NCBI RefSeq assembly: GCF_000717715.1
Contig: NZ_JOAI01000016.1
Coordinates: 62,001 to 126,000, forward strand
Length of the DNA stretch: 64,000 bases
Direction of reading: 5' to 3'
Source of the DNA: Streptomyces sp. NRRL B-24484
Lineage (GTDB): Bacteria > Actinomycetota > Actinomycetes > Streptomycetales > Streptomycetaceae
In this document: piece after piece, positions 1 to 7,704 of the stretch
Position numbering within the stretch: position 1 is the first letter of the stretch
Layout of the letters: each line of letters begins with the position of its first letter
Notes under the pieces: generated by a model
Told to the model about the DNA's origin: nothing
The model's database searches: none
The model's input: the letters and a program-made list of their open reading frames with translations, nothing else
Translations under genes and position numbers: made by a program

Positions 1-423
1 GCCGCCCACTGCCTCGCCCCCGAACTGCTCGAACTCTGCGAGCTCACCGCCGGACGGCCCGGCCTCGGGGAGGCCGTCCCGGCCGCGCTGACCACCGCCC
101 TGCGCGAGCCCGCCGCGGCCGAACTGCACCGCCGCGCCGCCCTGTCGGCACCCGCGGACCTCGCGGAGTCCGCCGGGGGAGCCGAGGAGCGGCTCGCCGC
201 CGGCCGCACCATCCACGGCCTGCCGCTGACCGCGCTGCGCGACGGCGCCCCCCGCGCCGCCGTGCACCACCGCTTCGACGGCGGGCTGATCTCGCGGACC
301 CCGGTCGCCGACTTCCTGATGGCCACCGGTGAACTCGTCGACCCGGCCTGCCACGCCCGGGCGCTCGACGAGCTCGACCGGCTCGACGCCTGGCCCGCCG
401 CGGCCGGCACCGGGGGGCGGTGA
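1..423 (+). CDS. C-terminal end of an unidentified protein (partial)
   Basis: An open frame enters from the left edge and stops at TGA 421-423, giving the last 140 residues of a longer protein. I do not recognise the family. The visible part is Ala/Leu/Glu-rich and helical, with the more distinctive stretch IHGLPLTALRDGAPRAAVHH near residue 70 and LDELDRLDAW near the end. It stops only 3 bases before the GTG of the ABC ATPase, so it is almost certainly in the same operon as the exporter. Proteins in this position often make or modify the exported compound, but that is inference from position only. Confidence 0.75.
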   Translation, partial: AAHCLAPELLELCELTAGRPGLGEAVPAALTTALREPAAAELHRRAALSAPADLAESAGGAEERLAAGRTIHGLPLTALRDGAPRAAVHHRFDGGLISRTPVADFLMATGELVDPACHARALDELDRLDAWPAAAGTGGR

Positions 424-426
424 ACC

Positions 427-1368
427 GTGGCCGTCGTGGAGACCGACCGGCTCGGCCGGACGTTCACGGCCCGGCGCGGACGCCGGGTCACCGCCCTCGA
501 AGGCGTCACCCTCACCGTCGAACGCGGCCAGGTGCTCGGCCTGCTCGGGCCGAACGGCGCCGGCAAGACCACCCTCTCGCGGATCCTCACCACCCTGCTG
601 CTGCCGACCTCCGGCACGGCCCGGGTGGCCGGCCACGACGTCGTCCGCCGGCCCCGCGAGGTGCGCCGCCGGATCGGCCTGGTGCTCGGCGGCGACCGCG
701 GCCTCTACGGCAGGCTGACGGCACGTCAGAACCTGTCGTACTGGGCGGCCCTGCAGGGCCTGGACGCGCGCGCCGCCGAACGGCGCACCGGCGAACTCCT
801 GGAACGCCTCGGGCTCGCCGCCCGCGCCGGCGACCGGGTGGAGACCTTCTCCCGCGGGATGGTGCAGCGGGTCCACCTCGCCCGGGCGCTGCTCGGCGAC
901 CCCGAGGTGCTGATCATGGACGAGCCGACCAACGGCATGGACCCGCACTCGGCGGCCGGCTTCCGGACTCTCGTCCGCGAACTGCGGGACGCCGGCACGA
1001 CCGTCCTGCTCACCACACACGACATGCACGAGGCGCAGGCGCTCTGCTCCCACCTCGCGCTGATCGACCACGGCACGATCCTCCGGCAGGGCGCGGCCGA
1101 CACCCTGCTCGCCGAGGTCTCCGCCCGGCGCACCGTCACCGCCACCGGCGTCCCGCCGCACGCCGCCGAGGCCCTCGCGGGGCTGCCCGGCGCCGAGGTC
1201 GAGCGCGGGCCGGGCGGGTCGGTCACCGTCCGCCCGGACGGCGCCGAGGCGCTGACCCGGGTGCTCGCCGTGCTCGTGGAGGCCCGTGCCGAGGAGATCT
1301 CCGTCGCCGCACCCGGCCTCACCGAGGTCTACCGATCCGTCATCGAGGACCGGGAGTTCGTCGTTTGA
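427..1368 (+). CDS. ABC exporter ATP-binding protein (DrrA-like)
   Basis: This 313-residue protein is a single nucleotide-binding domain that would power a membrane exporter from the cytoplasmic face. Walker A is GPNGAGKT at residues 41-48, the signature region reads FSRGMVQR instead of the classic LSGGQ, Walker B is VLIMDEPTNGMDP, and the H-loop is TTHDMHEA. The C-terminal ~90 residues are the extra domain typical of the daunorubicin-resistance (DrrA/CcmA) class. The GTG start lies 3 bases after the upstream stop. The TGA overlaps the likely TTG start of the first permease (TTTGA), which implies translational coupling. The substrate cannot be told from sequence. Confidence 0.95.
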   Translation: MAVVETDRLGRTFTARRGRRVTALEGVTLTVERGQVLGLLGPNGAGKTTLSRILTTLLLPTSGTARVAGHDVVRRPREVRRRIGLVLGGDRGLYGRLTARQNLSYWAALQGLDARAAERRTGELLERLGLAARAGDRVETFSRGMVQRVHLARALLGDPEVLIMDEPTNGMDPHSAAGFRTLVRELRDAGTTVLLTTHDMHEAQALCSHLALIDHGTILRQGAADTLLAEVSARRTVTATGVPPHAAEALAGLPGAEVERGPGGSVTVRPDGAEALTRVLAVLVEARAEEISVAAPGLTEVYRSVIEDREFVV

Positions 1369-2120
1369 TCGCCGCCGCCCGGATGCAGGCCGTCCTGATC
1401 CTCCGCTCGCCCGACCTGCTCGCCACGCTCGCCGTCATCCCGCTGTACTCCCTGGTGTTCTTCACCGCGCTCGTCCACCACCACCGGGAGTCGGCGGCCA
1501 CCACCGTCGCCCTGACCGCCTTCCTGATGAGCCTGTGGTCGCACGCCGTCTTCGTCGCGGCCGAGACCGTCGACACCGACCGCCGGGAGGGCACCCTGGA
1601 GCCCTCGCTGCTCACCCCCGGCCGCTACCTCGCGGCGCTGGCCGTCCGGGTCGGCACCACCACCGCGCTCGGACTGCCCGTGCTCGCCGAGGTGCTGCTG
1701 ATCGGCCGCTTCGGGTTCGGCCTGCCCGTCCGGATCGCCGAGCCGGGGCTCTGCCTCCTGGTGGCCGTGCTGACGGCGCTCGGAGTCGCCGCGACCGCCC
1801 TGCTGATCAGCGGGGTGATGATCCTCGTCCGCGGGGCCCGGGCCCTGCAGAACGCGCTCACCTACCCGTTCTACCTGCTGGCCGGGCTGATCGTGCCGAT
1901 CGGGGTGCTGCCGGGGCCGGTCCGGGCCGTCGCCCGCTGCTTCTTCCTCGCCCACGGCGCCCAGTTGCTGCGCGACGCCGCCGCCGGCACCGCGCAGGCC
2001 GCCGGCCCGCGGGTCGCCCTGCTCGCCGCCCTCGTCGCCGTGCACCTGCTGCTCGGACTGCTCGTGCTGCGCCGCGTCCTGGCGTCCGTCCGCTCCGGAG
2101 AGGTGGCCCTCCATGCCTGA
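1365..2120 (+). CDS. ABC-2 type permease, first subunit
   Basis: This is a 251-residue membrane protein with about six hydrophobic segments and little else, the usual form of a DrrB-like ABC-2 permease. I place the start at TTG 1365, which overlaps the ATPase stop by 4 bases; ATG 1383 is the alternative. The open frame extends far upstream, but that part is a GC-rich shadow of the ATPase gene and is not protein-like. The segment from VIPLYSLVFFTALVHH onward contains the membrane helices, and HGAQLLRDAAAG near the C-terminus is an ABC-2 family feature. It pairs with the next gene to form the transmembrane part of the exporter. Confidence 0.9.
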   Translation: MIAAARMQAVLILRSPDLLATLAVIPLYSLVFFTALVHHHRESAATTVALTAFLMSLWSHAVFVAAETVDTDRREGTLEPSLLTPGRYLAALAVRVGTTTALGLPVLAEVLLIGRFGFGLPVRIAEPGLCLLVAVLTALGVAATALLISGVMILVRGARALQNALTYPFYLLAGLIVPIGVLPGPVRAVARCFFLAHGAQLLRDAAAGTAQAAGPRVALLAALVAVHLLLGLLVLRRVLASVRSGEVALHA

Positions 2121-2925
2121 GCGCCGCAGCACCGCCGCCGCCCTGTCGACCGCCCTGCGGCAGTTCGGGCACGGGCTGCTCAGCAGCCACCAGGACTACC
2201 GGGCCATGTTCACCTGGCGCTCCTGGGCGGGCGGCTGGCTCGTCCGACTGCTCTGCCAGGTGCTCTTCTTCGCGACCCTCGGCACCCTGCTGGGCTCCGC
2301 GCAGGCCACCGGCGAGATCGCCTTCGGCAACGCGGCCGCCCTCGGGCCGCTCGCCGCGCTCGGCGTGGTCTCCTCGACCGTCGGCGAACGGCGCTCCGGC
2401 ACCCTGGAGTTCCTGCTCGTCACCCGGGCGAACCCCTTCCTGGTGCTGGCCTCCCGCGGCCTGCACTGGGTGCTGGACGGCATGCTCACCTCGTCCGTCG
2501 CCCTCGCCGTCGTGCCGCTGCTGCTGCCGGTGCCGCTGCACCCGTCCGCCCTGCCCGCCGTCTTCGCCGTCAACCTGCTGGTCTCCCTAAGCAGTTACTG
2601 CCTGGCGCTGACGCTCGCGGGGATCGCCCTGCGCCACCCCGAGGCCCGGATGTACCTCACGGCCGGGACGACCATCGGCTACCTGCTGCTCTGCGGCATC
2701 ACCACCCCCGTGCCGCAGCACGGCCTGCCCGCCCAGCTGGCGGAGGTCCTGCCGATCACGCACGGCCTCGCCCTGATGCGCACCCTCGCCGCCGGCGGCC
2801 CCTTCTCGTACGGGCCGCTGTTCGCCGAGGCGGCGGTGGCCCTGCTCTGGGGCGTCGCCGCGCACCTCACCCTCGGCCTCGCGCTGCGCCGGGCCGTCCG
2901 CACCGGCAGCCTGGTGCTGCACTGA
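2113..2925 (+). CDS. ABC-2 type permease, second subunit
   Basis: This is a 270-residue integral membrane protein with about six hydrophobic helices, including PLLLPVPLHPSALPAVFAVNL and the C-terminal AHLTLGLALRRA. The ATG lies inside the end of the preceding permease gene (8-base overlap), so the two are translated together and probably heterodimerise. FMTWRSW-like residues near position 35 (FTWRSWAGGWLVRLL) and TVGERRSGTLEFLLVT near 95 are typical of ABC-2 permeases: the cytoplasmic ERR-GTLE loop contacts the ATPase. It is the last gene of the operon; the convergent kinase gene begins its 3' end 20 bases later. Confidence 0.92.
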   Translation: MPERRSTAAALSTALRQFGHGLLSSHQDYRAMFTWRSWAGGWLVRLLCQVLFFATLGTLLGSAQATGEIAFGNAAALGPLAALGVVSSTVGERRSGTLEFLLVTRANPFLVLASRGLHWVLDGMLTSSVALAVVPLLLPVPLHPSALPAVFAVNLLVSLSSYCLALTLAGIALRHPEARMYLTAGTTIGYLLLCGITTPVPQHGLPAQLAEVLPITHGLALMRTLAAGGPFSYGPLFAEAAVALLWGVAAHLTLGLALRRAVRTGSLVLH

Positions 2926-2945
2926 GGGCGGCCGGCGCCGGGCGG

Positions 2946-4784
2946 TCAGCCGCAGTGCACGGCGCGGTTGCCGAGCGAGCGGGTGGTGGCGGTCTGTCCG
3001 GCCCAGGTGATGCTGCCGGAGCCGTTGATGCAGGTCTTCACCGCGGCCACCCGCACCGGGCCGGCGAACTTGGCGAAGCTGCCCTGGTCCGTGACGGTGG
3101 TGCCGGCGACCTTGCTGCAGCTCGCCGCCGCCGTGGTCTGCGTGCACTTGCTGATGCTCGCGCTCACCGCGGAGGCCGTCCCGTAGCCGCTGTTGACCGT
3201 CTTGATCGTGGCGGCGCAGTTCTTGCCGCTCGCCGCGTCGAACCAGACGTAGAAGTAGCCGAACACCACGCCGGACGCGGTGGTCACCGGGTAGCTGTCG
3301 GTCAGGCCGCCGCTGCAGCCGTACGTCCCCGCCGAGGTCGCCGGGGACGGCGGCACCTTGGTCGGCCCCGCGGTGGCCGGGGCGGTGGGGGCGGTGCCCG
3401 GGGCGGTCGTCGCACCGGGCGGGCCGCCGGCGGTGGCCGGCGCGCCGGGGGTGGCACCGGCCGGGGTGCCGGGGCTTGCGCTCGCGCCGGCTGCCGCCGT
3501 GGCCGAGCCGGACGCCGCGGCCCTGGACGGACCCGTCCCGGTGGTGTTCTCCACGGGCGCGTCGCCGTCGGAGCCGGCGTCGCCGTAGGCCGGGACGGCG
3601 TGCGCGGAGGTGCCGGCCGCCGAGGGCCGTCCGCCCCCGGAGCCGCCCTGCGAACCCACCGCCCAGGTGATCCCCGAGACCAGCGCCAGGGCCAGCGCGG
3701 CACTGCCCGCCACCAGGCCCGCCCGGCGGCCGGCGGAGCCCTGCCACCAGGAGGTCCGGCGGTCCTCCTCCCAGCCGTCGACGTCCGACAGCGCCGGTGC
3801 GGGCGGCTGCGCCGCGGGGGAGAAGGCAGTGGGGGAGAAGGCGGCAGGGGCGGAGACGGCAGGGGAGGCGGCGGCCGCGGCGGGGAAGGCGGCGTGCGGT
3901 GCGGCGCCGGTGGTCCCGCCGGCGGCGGCCCGTGCCGGTCCGCTGCCGGCGGCCGCGATCTCCGGTGCGAGCGCGTCGAGTCGGGCGATTACCGCGTCGG
4001 CGTTGGCCGGGCGCTCCTCCGGCGCCTTGGCGAGCAGCTGCAGCACCAGCTCGTCCAGCCCGGCCGGGACACCCGGCTCGCGGCGGCTCGGTGGCGCCGG
4101 GGCCTCCCGCAGGTGCGCGCCGAACTGCACGGTCGGCTCGCGGTGCCCGAACGGCGGCGCGCCGGTGAGCAGTTGGTACAACAGGCAGCCCACCGCGTAG
4201 AGGTCGCTGCGCGCGTCGACCTGCTCGGCGCCGCGCACCGCCTCCGGGGACATCCACGGCACGGCGGCCAGCGCACCGGCCGGACCGCTGCCCGGCTGCC
4301 CGCCCGGCGGTCCGTCGACCGCCAGTCCCGGCAGCTTGACCGTGCCGTCCGGGGTGAGGACGAGGTGGGCCGGGCGGAGGTCCCGGTGCACGGCGCCGGC
4401 TGCGTGCGAGGCGGCCAGGCCGGCGCAGATCTGCCGGGTCCACTCGGCGGCGCGGGCGGTGCCGGGTGCGCCGTCGGCGGCGAGGACGTCCTCCAGGGTG
4501 CGGCCGTCGACCTGCTCCAGGACGGCGTAGACGGTGCCGCCCGCCGGGTCGGTGCCCGCGTCCAGCACCGTCACCAGGTGGGGGTGCTCCGGCCGTTCGG
4601 CCGCGGCACGGGCCGCCGCCGCGAGCCGCTCGGCCTCCTCCGGCGCGGTGCCCGGCCCGGCCAGGACGGCAGCCTCCACCGGCACGCCGAGCTGCCGGTC
4701 GTACGCCCGCCACCGCTCGGCCGCCCCCGTCGGGCTCAGCCGCTCCAGCAGTTCGTAGCGCTCACCCAGCAGCTGTCCCTGCAC
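2946..4784 (-). CDS. Membrane Ser/Thr protein kinase homologue, probably a pseudokinase, with SapA-like extracellular domain
   Basis: This 612-residue protein has a PknB-type kinase fold at about residues 10-270, a Pro/Ala-rich linker, one membrane helix (about 356-376) and an extracellular part. The fold is clear: HRD at 133-135, MSPEAVRG for the APE segment near 178, DLYAVGCLLYQLLTG near 194. Key catalytic parts are lost. The glycine loop reads LSPTGAAERW, the ATP-binding Lys position reads VEAAVL, the Mg-binding Asn after HRD is His140, and DFG is replaced by a shortened LPGLAV. I infer little or no phosphotransfer and a sensing or scaffolding role. A Ser/Thr/Pro/Gly linker leads to a ~120-residue Cys-containing domain ending HCG, which resembles spore-associated protein A and the C-terminus of the CHAP protein at 30154-31215. 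Confidence 0.85.
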   Translation of the reverse strand: MQGQLLGERYELLERLSPTGAAERWRAYDRQLGVPVEAAVLAGPGTAPEEAERLAAAARAAAERPEHPHLVTVLDAGTDPAGGTVYAVLEQVDGRTLEDVLAADGAPGTARAAEWTRQICAGLAASHAAGAVHRDLRPAHLVLTPDGTVKLPGLAVDGPPGGQPGSGPAGALAAVPWMSPEAVRGAEQVDARSDLYAVGCLLYQLLTGAPPFGHREPTVQFGAHLREAPAPPSRREPGVPAGLDELVLQLLAKAPEERPANADAVIARLDALAPEIAAAGSGPARAAAGGTTGAAPHAAFPAAAAASPAVSAPAAFSPTAFSPAAQPPAPALSDVDGWEEDRRTSWWQGSAGRRAGLVAGSAALALALVSGITWAVGSQGGSGGGRPSAAGTSAHAVPAYGDAGSDGDAPVENTTGTGPSRAAASGSATAAAGASASPGTPAGATPGAPATAGGPPGATTAPGTAPTAPATAGPTKVPPSPATSAGTYGCSGGLTDSYPVTTASGVVFGYFYVWFDAASGKNCAATIKTVNSGYGTASAVSASISKCTQTTAAASCSKVAGTTVTDQGSFAKFAGPVRVAAVKTCINGSGSITWAGQTATTRSLGNRAVHCG

Positions 4785-4950
4785 GCCAACGTCCTTCCGT
4801 CCCGGGCCGACCGGCCGCCCGGCACATCGGACGGCCGGTCAAGAACCTAGCGGCATCCCGCATTCGCGGCGCACCCGGTGCCCCCTCCGGCCGCGGCCCG
4901 GCGGCGCCAGTGGAGGAGCTGCGCGCGCCCTGTGAACGGCCGGCTCCCGG

Positions 4951-5775
4951 TCAGCCCTTCCAGACGCCCTTGAACAGCGCGAGTTCGAGGAGGTCCGGCC
5001 GTCCGGCGGGCCAGGCCGGGCAGTCGGCGGCGAGCCGGTCGGCGGCGGCGTGCATCCACTCCAGGTAGATGCGGTAGCGGTGGGGTGTCCACCCGCCGGC
5101 GGACCACGTCCAGCGGGCGACGGCCTCGGTGTCCGGCAGCCCGGCGCCGCCGCCCGTCCGGACGGCGAGGGCGCGCAGTGCCGCCGCCACCCGGGAGTCC
5201 AGGACGAGCGGCAGCGGGCCCGGGACGGCGTCCTCGCGGGCGAGCCCGGCGAAATGGAGGAACTTGGTGAAGAACGCGGGACCCAGCCCGGGGACCGCCC
5301 CGTCCAGCCTCCGGTAGCCGGCGACCGCCCCTTCGGAGATCAGCGCCGCCACGGCGCCAGCCAGCGCCCCGCCCGTCGCCGGGTGCGCGAGGATCCGGGC
5401 GAGCACGGCCGGCCCGCGCCACGGCCGGCTGCCCCGGCCCCAGACGTACGGCACGACCAGCGCCTCCTCCCACCGCCCGCCGTCCAGCGCCGCCCCGACG
5501 GCCCGCCGGACCTGCGACCGGCTCACCCGCACGACCCCCGTCGAGCCCCTCGCCCCGAGCACCTCCGGCCACGGCCCGATGCCCGCCCAGTGCGCGGGCA
5601 CGCAGTCCACCGCGTGCACCCCGCTGCCCACCGCCCCCGCGAGCGCGGCCCCCTCGTCCCCCGCCACCCAGACACCCAGCGCCGCCCGCACCTCCGCCGG
5701 CAGCAGTACCTCCCGCATCACCGCGTCCAACCGGTCCGCCGCCACCTGCTTCGCCGCACTCGTGCCCTTGTGCAT
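4951..5775 (-). CDS. 8-oxoguanine DNA glycosylase OGG-fold protein
   Basis: This 274-residue soluble protein resembles the OGG-fold group of helix-hairpin-helix DNA glycosylases, which remove oxidised purines in base excision repair. The hairpin segment is GAVPGLGPAFFTKFLHFAG at residues 159-177. Lys171 sits where the Schiff-base Lys of OGG1-type enzymes is expected. Asp193 (LPLVLDSRVAAAL) sits about 20 residues later, like the conserved catalytic Asp. The mid-protein stretch VWGRGSRPWRGPAVL is a likely DNA-contact loop. ATG 5775 is chosen because no better start follows; the upstream ribosome-binding match is weak. It stands alone between the kinase gene and a divergent acetyltransferase. 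The assignment rests on motif order, and activity on 8-oxoG is inferred. Confidence 0.6.
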   Translation of the reverse strand: MHKGTSAAKQVAADRLDAVMREVLLPAEVRAALGVWVAGDEGAALAGAVGSGVHAVDCVPAHWAGIGPWPEVLGARGSTGVVRVSRSQVRRAVGAALDGGRWEEALVVPYVWGRGSRPWRGPAVLARILAHPATGGALAGAVAALISEGAVAGYRRLDGAVPGLGPAFFTKFLHFAGLAREDAVPGPLPLVLDSRVAAALRALAVRTGGGAGLPDTEAVARWTWSAGGWTPHRYRIYLEWMHAAADRLAADCPAWPAGRPDLLELALFKGVWKG

Positions 5776-5909
5776 GGCCGGAGCCTAGGTGGGCAGGTGC
5801 GGGGGTGTGGTGGGCTTCGGGTAATCCGTTGCCGTGGGTCCGGGGGTGGGCGGAGACTGACGCGGTGCCGGGCCGGGACCGGAGGGACTGCTGCGCGGGA
5901 GTGTGGGGC

Positions 5910-6848
5910 ATGACGGGTGTGGTGCCGAAGTTGCCTGCGGGGTACCGGGGACGGGCGGCGTGCGCCGAGGACGCGCCGGTGATCCACGGGCTGGTGGCGG
6001 CGTGCGAGGACGAGCTGTACGGGCAGGTGGAGACGGATCCGGGCGGGGTGGCGGCGGACCTGGCCCGGCCGGGGATGGATCTGGGCGCGGACACGGTGCT
6101 GGTGCACGACGCGCAGGGCCGGCCGGCGGCGCGGGCCTGGGTCGACCGGCGGTCGGAGGTGGACGTGCACCCGGAGCACCGGGGCCGGGGCCTCGGTGCC
6201 GCCCTGCTGGACTGGGCGGAGGCGCGCGCCCGGCAGACGGGGACCGGGCGGATCGTGCAGACCGTCCCGGACTCCGACGCGGGGGCCGTGGCGCTGGTCC
6301 GCTCCCGCGGTTACGGGCCGCTGGTGCGGGCCTGGCTGCTGGAGTTCGACATGCCGCAGGAGCCGGGGCTGCCGCAGGCCCCGGCGGGCGTCACCGTCCG
6401 GCCGTTCGGGCCGGAGGACGGCCCGGCGGTGCACCGGCTGACCGAGGACGCCTTCGCCGAGTGGCAGCCGCGCCGCAAGGAGTACGAGGAGTGGGCGCAG
6501 CACACCGTGGAGCGGCCGACGTTCGCCCCGGCGATGTCCTCGCTGGCCTTCGTCGACGGGCAGGTCGTCGGTGCCGTCCTCGCGCTGGACCTCCCCGACA
6601 CCCGGGACGGGTACGTGGAGCGGGTCGCGGTGCACCGGGACCACCGCAACCGCGGGATCGCGCGGCTGCTGCTGCGGCACTCCTTCCTGGCGTTCCACCG
6701 GGCGGGCCGGCGCTCCTGCACGCTGTGGACGCACTCGGGCACCGGCGCCCTCGGCCTGTACGAGCGGGTGGGCATGACGGTGCGGCGCAGTGCGACGACC
6801 TTCGTGAAGGACCTGTCGGAGGGCGCGGACGGGCCGCCGCGGGACTGA
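5910..6848 (+). CDS. Tandem GNAT-domain acetyltransferase
   Basis: This 312-residue protein has two GNAT folds in tandem, each with an acetyl-CoA pyrophosphate-binding loop: EHRGRGLGAALLDWAE in the N-terminal half and DHRNRGIARLLLRHSF in the C-terminal half. The architecture matches mycothiol synthase-like acetyltransferases, although this gene is not clearly mshD. The frame is open further upstream, but ATG 5910 is preceded by GGGAG at a good distance and starts the conserved part (MTGVVPKLPAGYRGRAA). The first domain is the less conserved and may be regulatory or inactive. The acceptor cannot be deduced. It is monocistronic or loosely linked with the following DM13 gene, 122 bases downstream. 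Confidence 0.85.
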   Translation: MTGVVPKLPAGYRGRAACAEDAPVIHGLVAACEDELYGQVETDPGGVAADLARPGMDLGADTVLVHDAQGRPAARAWVDRRSEVDVHPEHRGRGLGAALLDWAEARARQTGTGRIVQTVPDSDAGAVALVRSRGYGPLVRAWLLEFDMPQEPGLPQAPAGVTVRPFGPEDGPAVHRLTEDAFAEWQPRRKEYEEWAQHTVERPTFAPAMSSLAFVDGQVVGAVLALDLPDTRDGYVERVAVHRDHRNRGIARLLLRHSFLAFHRAGRRSCTLWTHSGTGALGLYERVGMTVRRSATTFVKDLSEGADGPPRD

Positions 6849-6970
6849 ACCCCGGGGCGGGCCGGGCAGCTTACGGGGTTCTTACCGCCGGGCCGCGGAC
6901 GTGGTGCGGGCCGCGGGCGGGGCGGTACCTCTGGAGGTGGCCGCCGTCCGACGCACCCCTGGGAGAGACC

Positions 6971-7528
6971 GTGAAGTTCCGTGCACCGCTGCGCCGCAGG
7001 CCCGCCCGGCGGGTGACCGTGTCCCTGGCCGTGCCGGTGCTGGTCGCCGCCGGATTCGGGCTGTACCTGTTCGCGCCGTGGAAGGCGTTCACCAGCACGG
7101 CGGTGGACGAGGCGCTGCCGTCCGCCCCCGCGAGCCGGGCTGCCGCCTCCGCGGCGTCCATGGCCCCGGCGGCGCCTGCGGCCCCCGTCGACCTGGCGCG
7201 GGGCGGCTTCGTCTCCGGGGAGCACCCCACCACCGGGACGGCCCGGCTGGTGCGGCTGCCCGACGGCACGGTGGTGCTGCGGCTGGAGGGGCTGCGGACC
7301 TCGGACGGCCCGGACGTCCGGGTGTACCTGTCGGCGCTGCCCGCCGCCCAGTCGCGGCTGGACTCGCTCGGCGAGGGCGCGGTCGAACTCGACCGGCTCA
7401 AGGGCAACCTCGGGAACCAGAACTACACCGTGCCGGCCGGCACCGACCTGGACCGGGTCCGCAGCGCGGTGATCTGGTGCCACCGCTTCTCGGTCGGCTT
7501 CGGCGCCGCCGACCTCGCCCGGACCTGA
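6971..7528 (+). CDS. Membrane-anchored DM13-domain protein
   Basis: This is a 185-residue protein with an Arg-rich N-terminus, one membrane helix (about residues 15-36), an Ala/Pro linker and an extracytoplasmic DM13 domain (about 75-182). Recognisable DM13 features are the LEGLRTSDGPDVRVYLS strand, the LKGNLGNQNYTVPAGTDLDRV turn and the terminal VIWCHRFSVGFGAADL containing the conserved Cys. DM13 domains are proposed to take part in electron transfer or redox at the cell surface, and this is family knowledge, not shown here. The start is GTG 6971, right after GGGAGAGA. The stop codon sits inside a 17-base tandem duplication (7519-7552). Confidence 0.85.
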   Translation: MKFRAPLRRRPARRVTVSLAVPVLVAAGFGLYLFAPWKAFTSTAVDEALPSAPASRAAASAASMAPAAPAAPVDLARGGFVSGEHPTTGTARLVRLPDGTVVLRLEGLRTSDGPDVRVYLSALPAAQSRLDSLGEGAVELDRLKGNLGNQNYTVPAGTDLDRVRSAVIWCHRFSVGFGAADLART

Positions 7529-7552
7529 GCCCGTGCCGGACCTGAGCCCGTG
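7519..7552 (+). repeat. 17-bp tandem duplication across a stop codon
   Basis: CCGGACCTGAGCCCGTG occurs twice back to back (7519-7535 and 7536-7552), followed by a partial third copy (CCGGACC). The first copy carries the TGA stop of the DM13 gene (7526-7528). It looks like a recent slip-strand duplication and does not change the protein. Confidence 0.9.
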
Positions 7553-7704
7553 CCGGACCGGCCCGGTCGACCGGCACGGCGAGGGCGTGCGTCGGACCCG
7601 TGACCGGGGCGGGGCACTCTGACAGGCTGGGCGGCGACCCACCGGCCCGCCCGTCGACCGGCCAGTTCCGGCGTCCTGGCGGGTCCCGACCGGAAGGCCC
7701 GCCC

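Noticed and set aside
427..2925. Part of an antibiotic biosynthetic cluster
   Set aside because: Only an exporter and the end of one unidentified gene are visible; no biosynthetic enzyme is present on this side.
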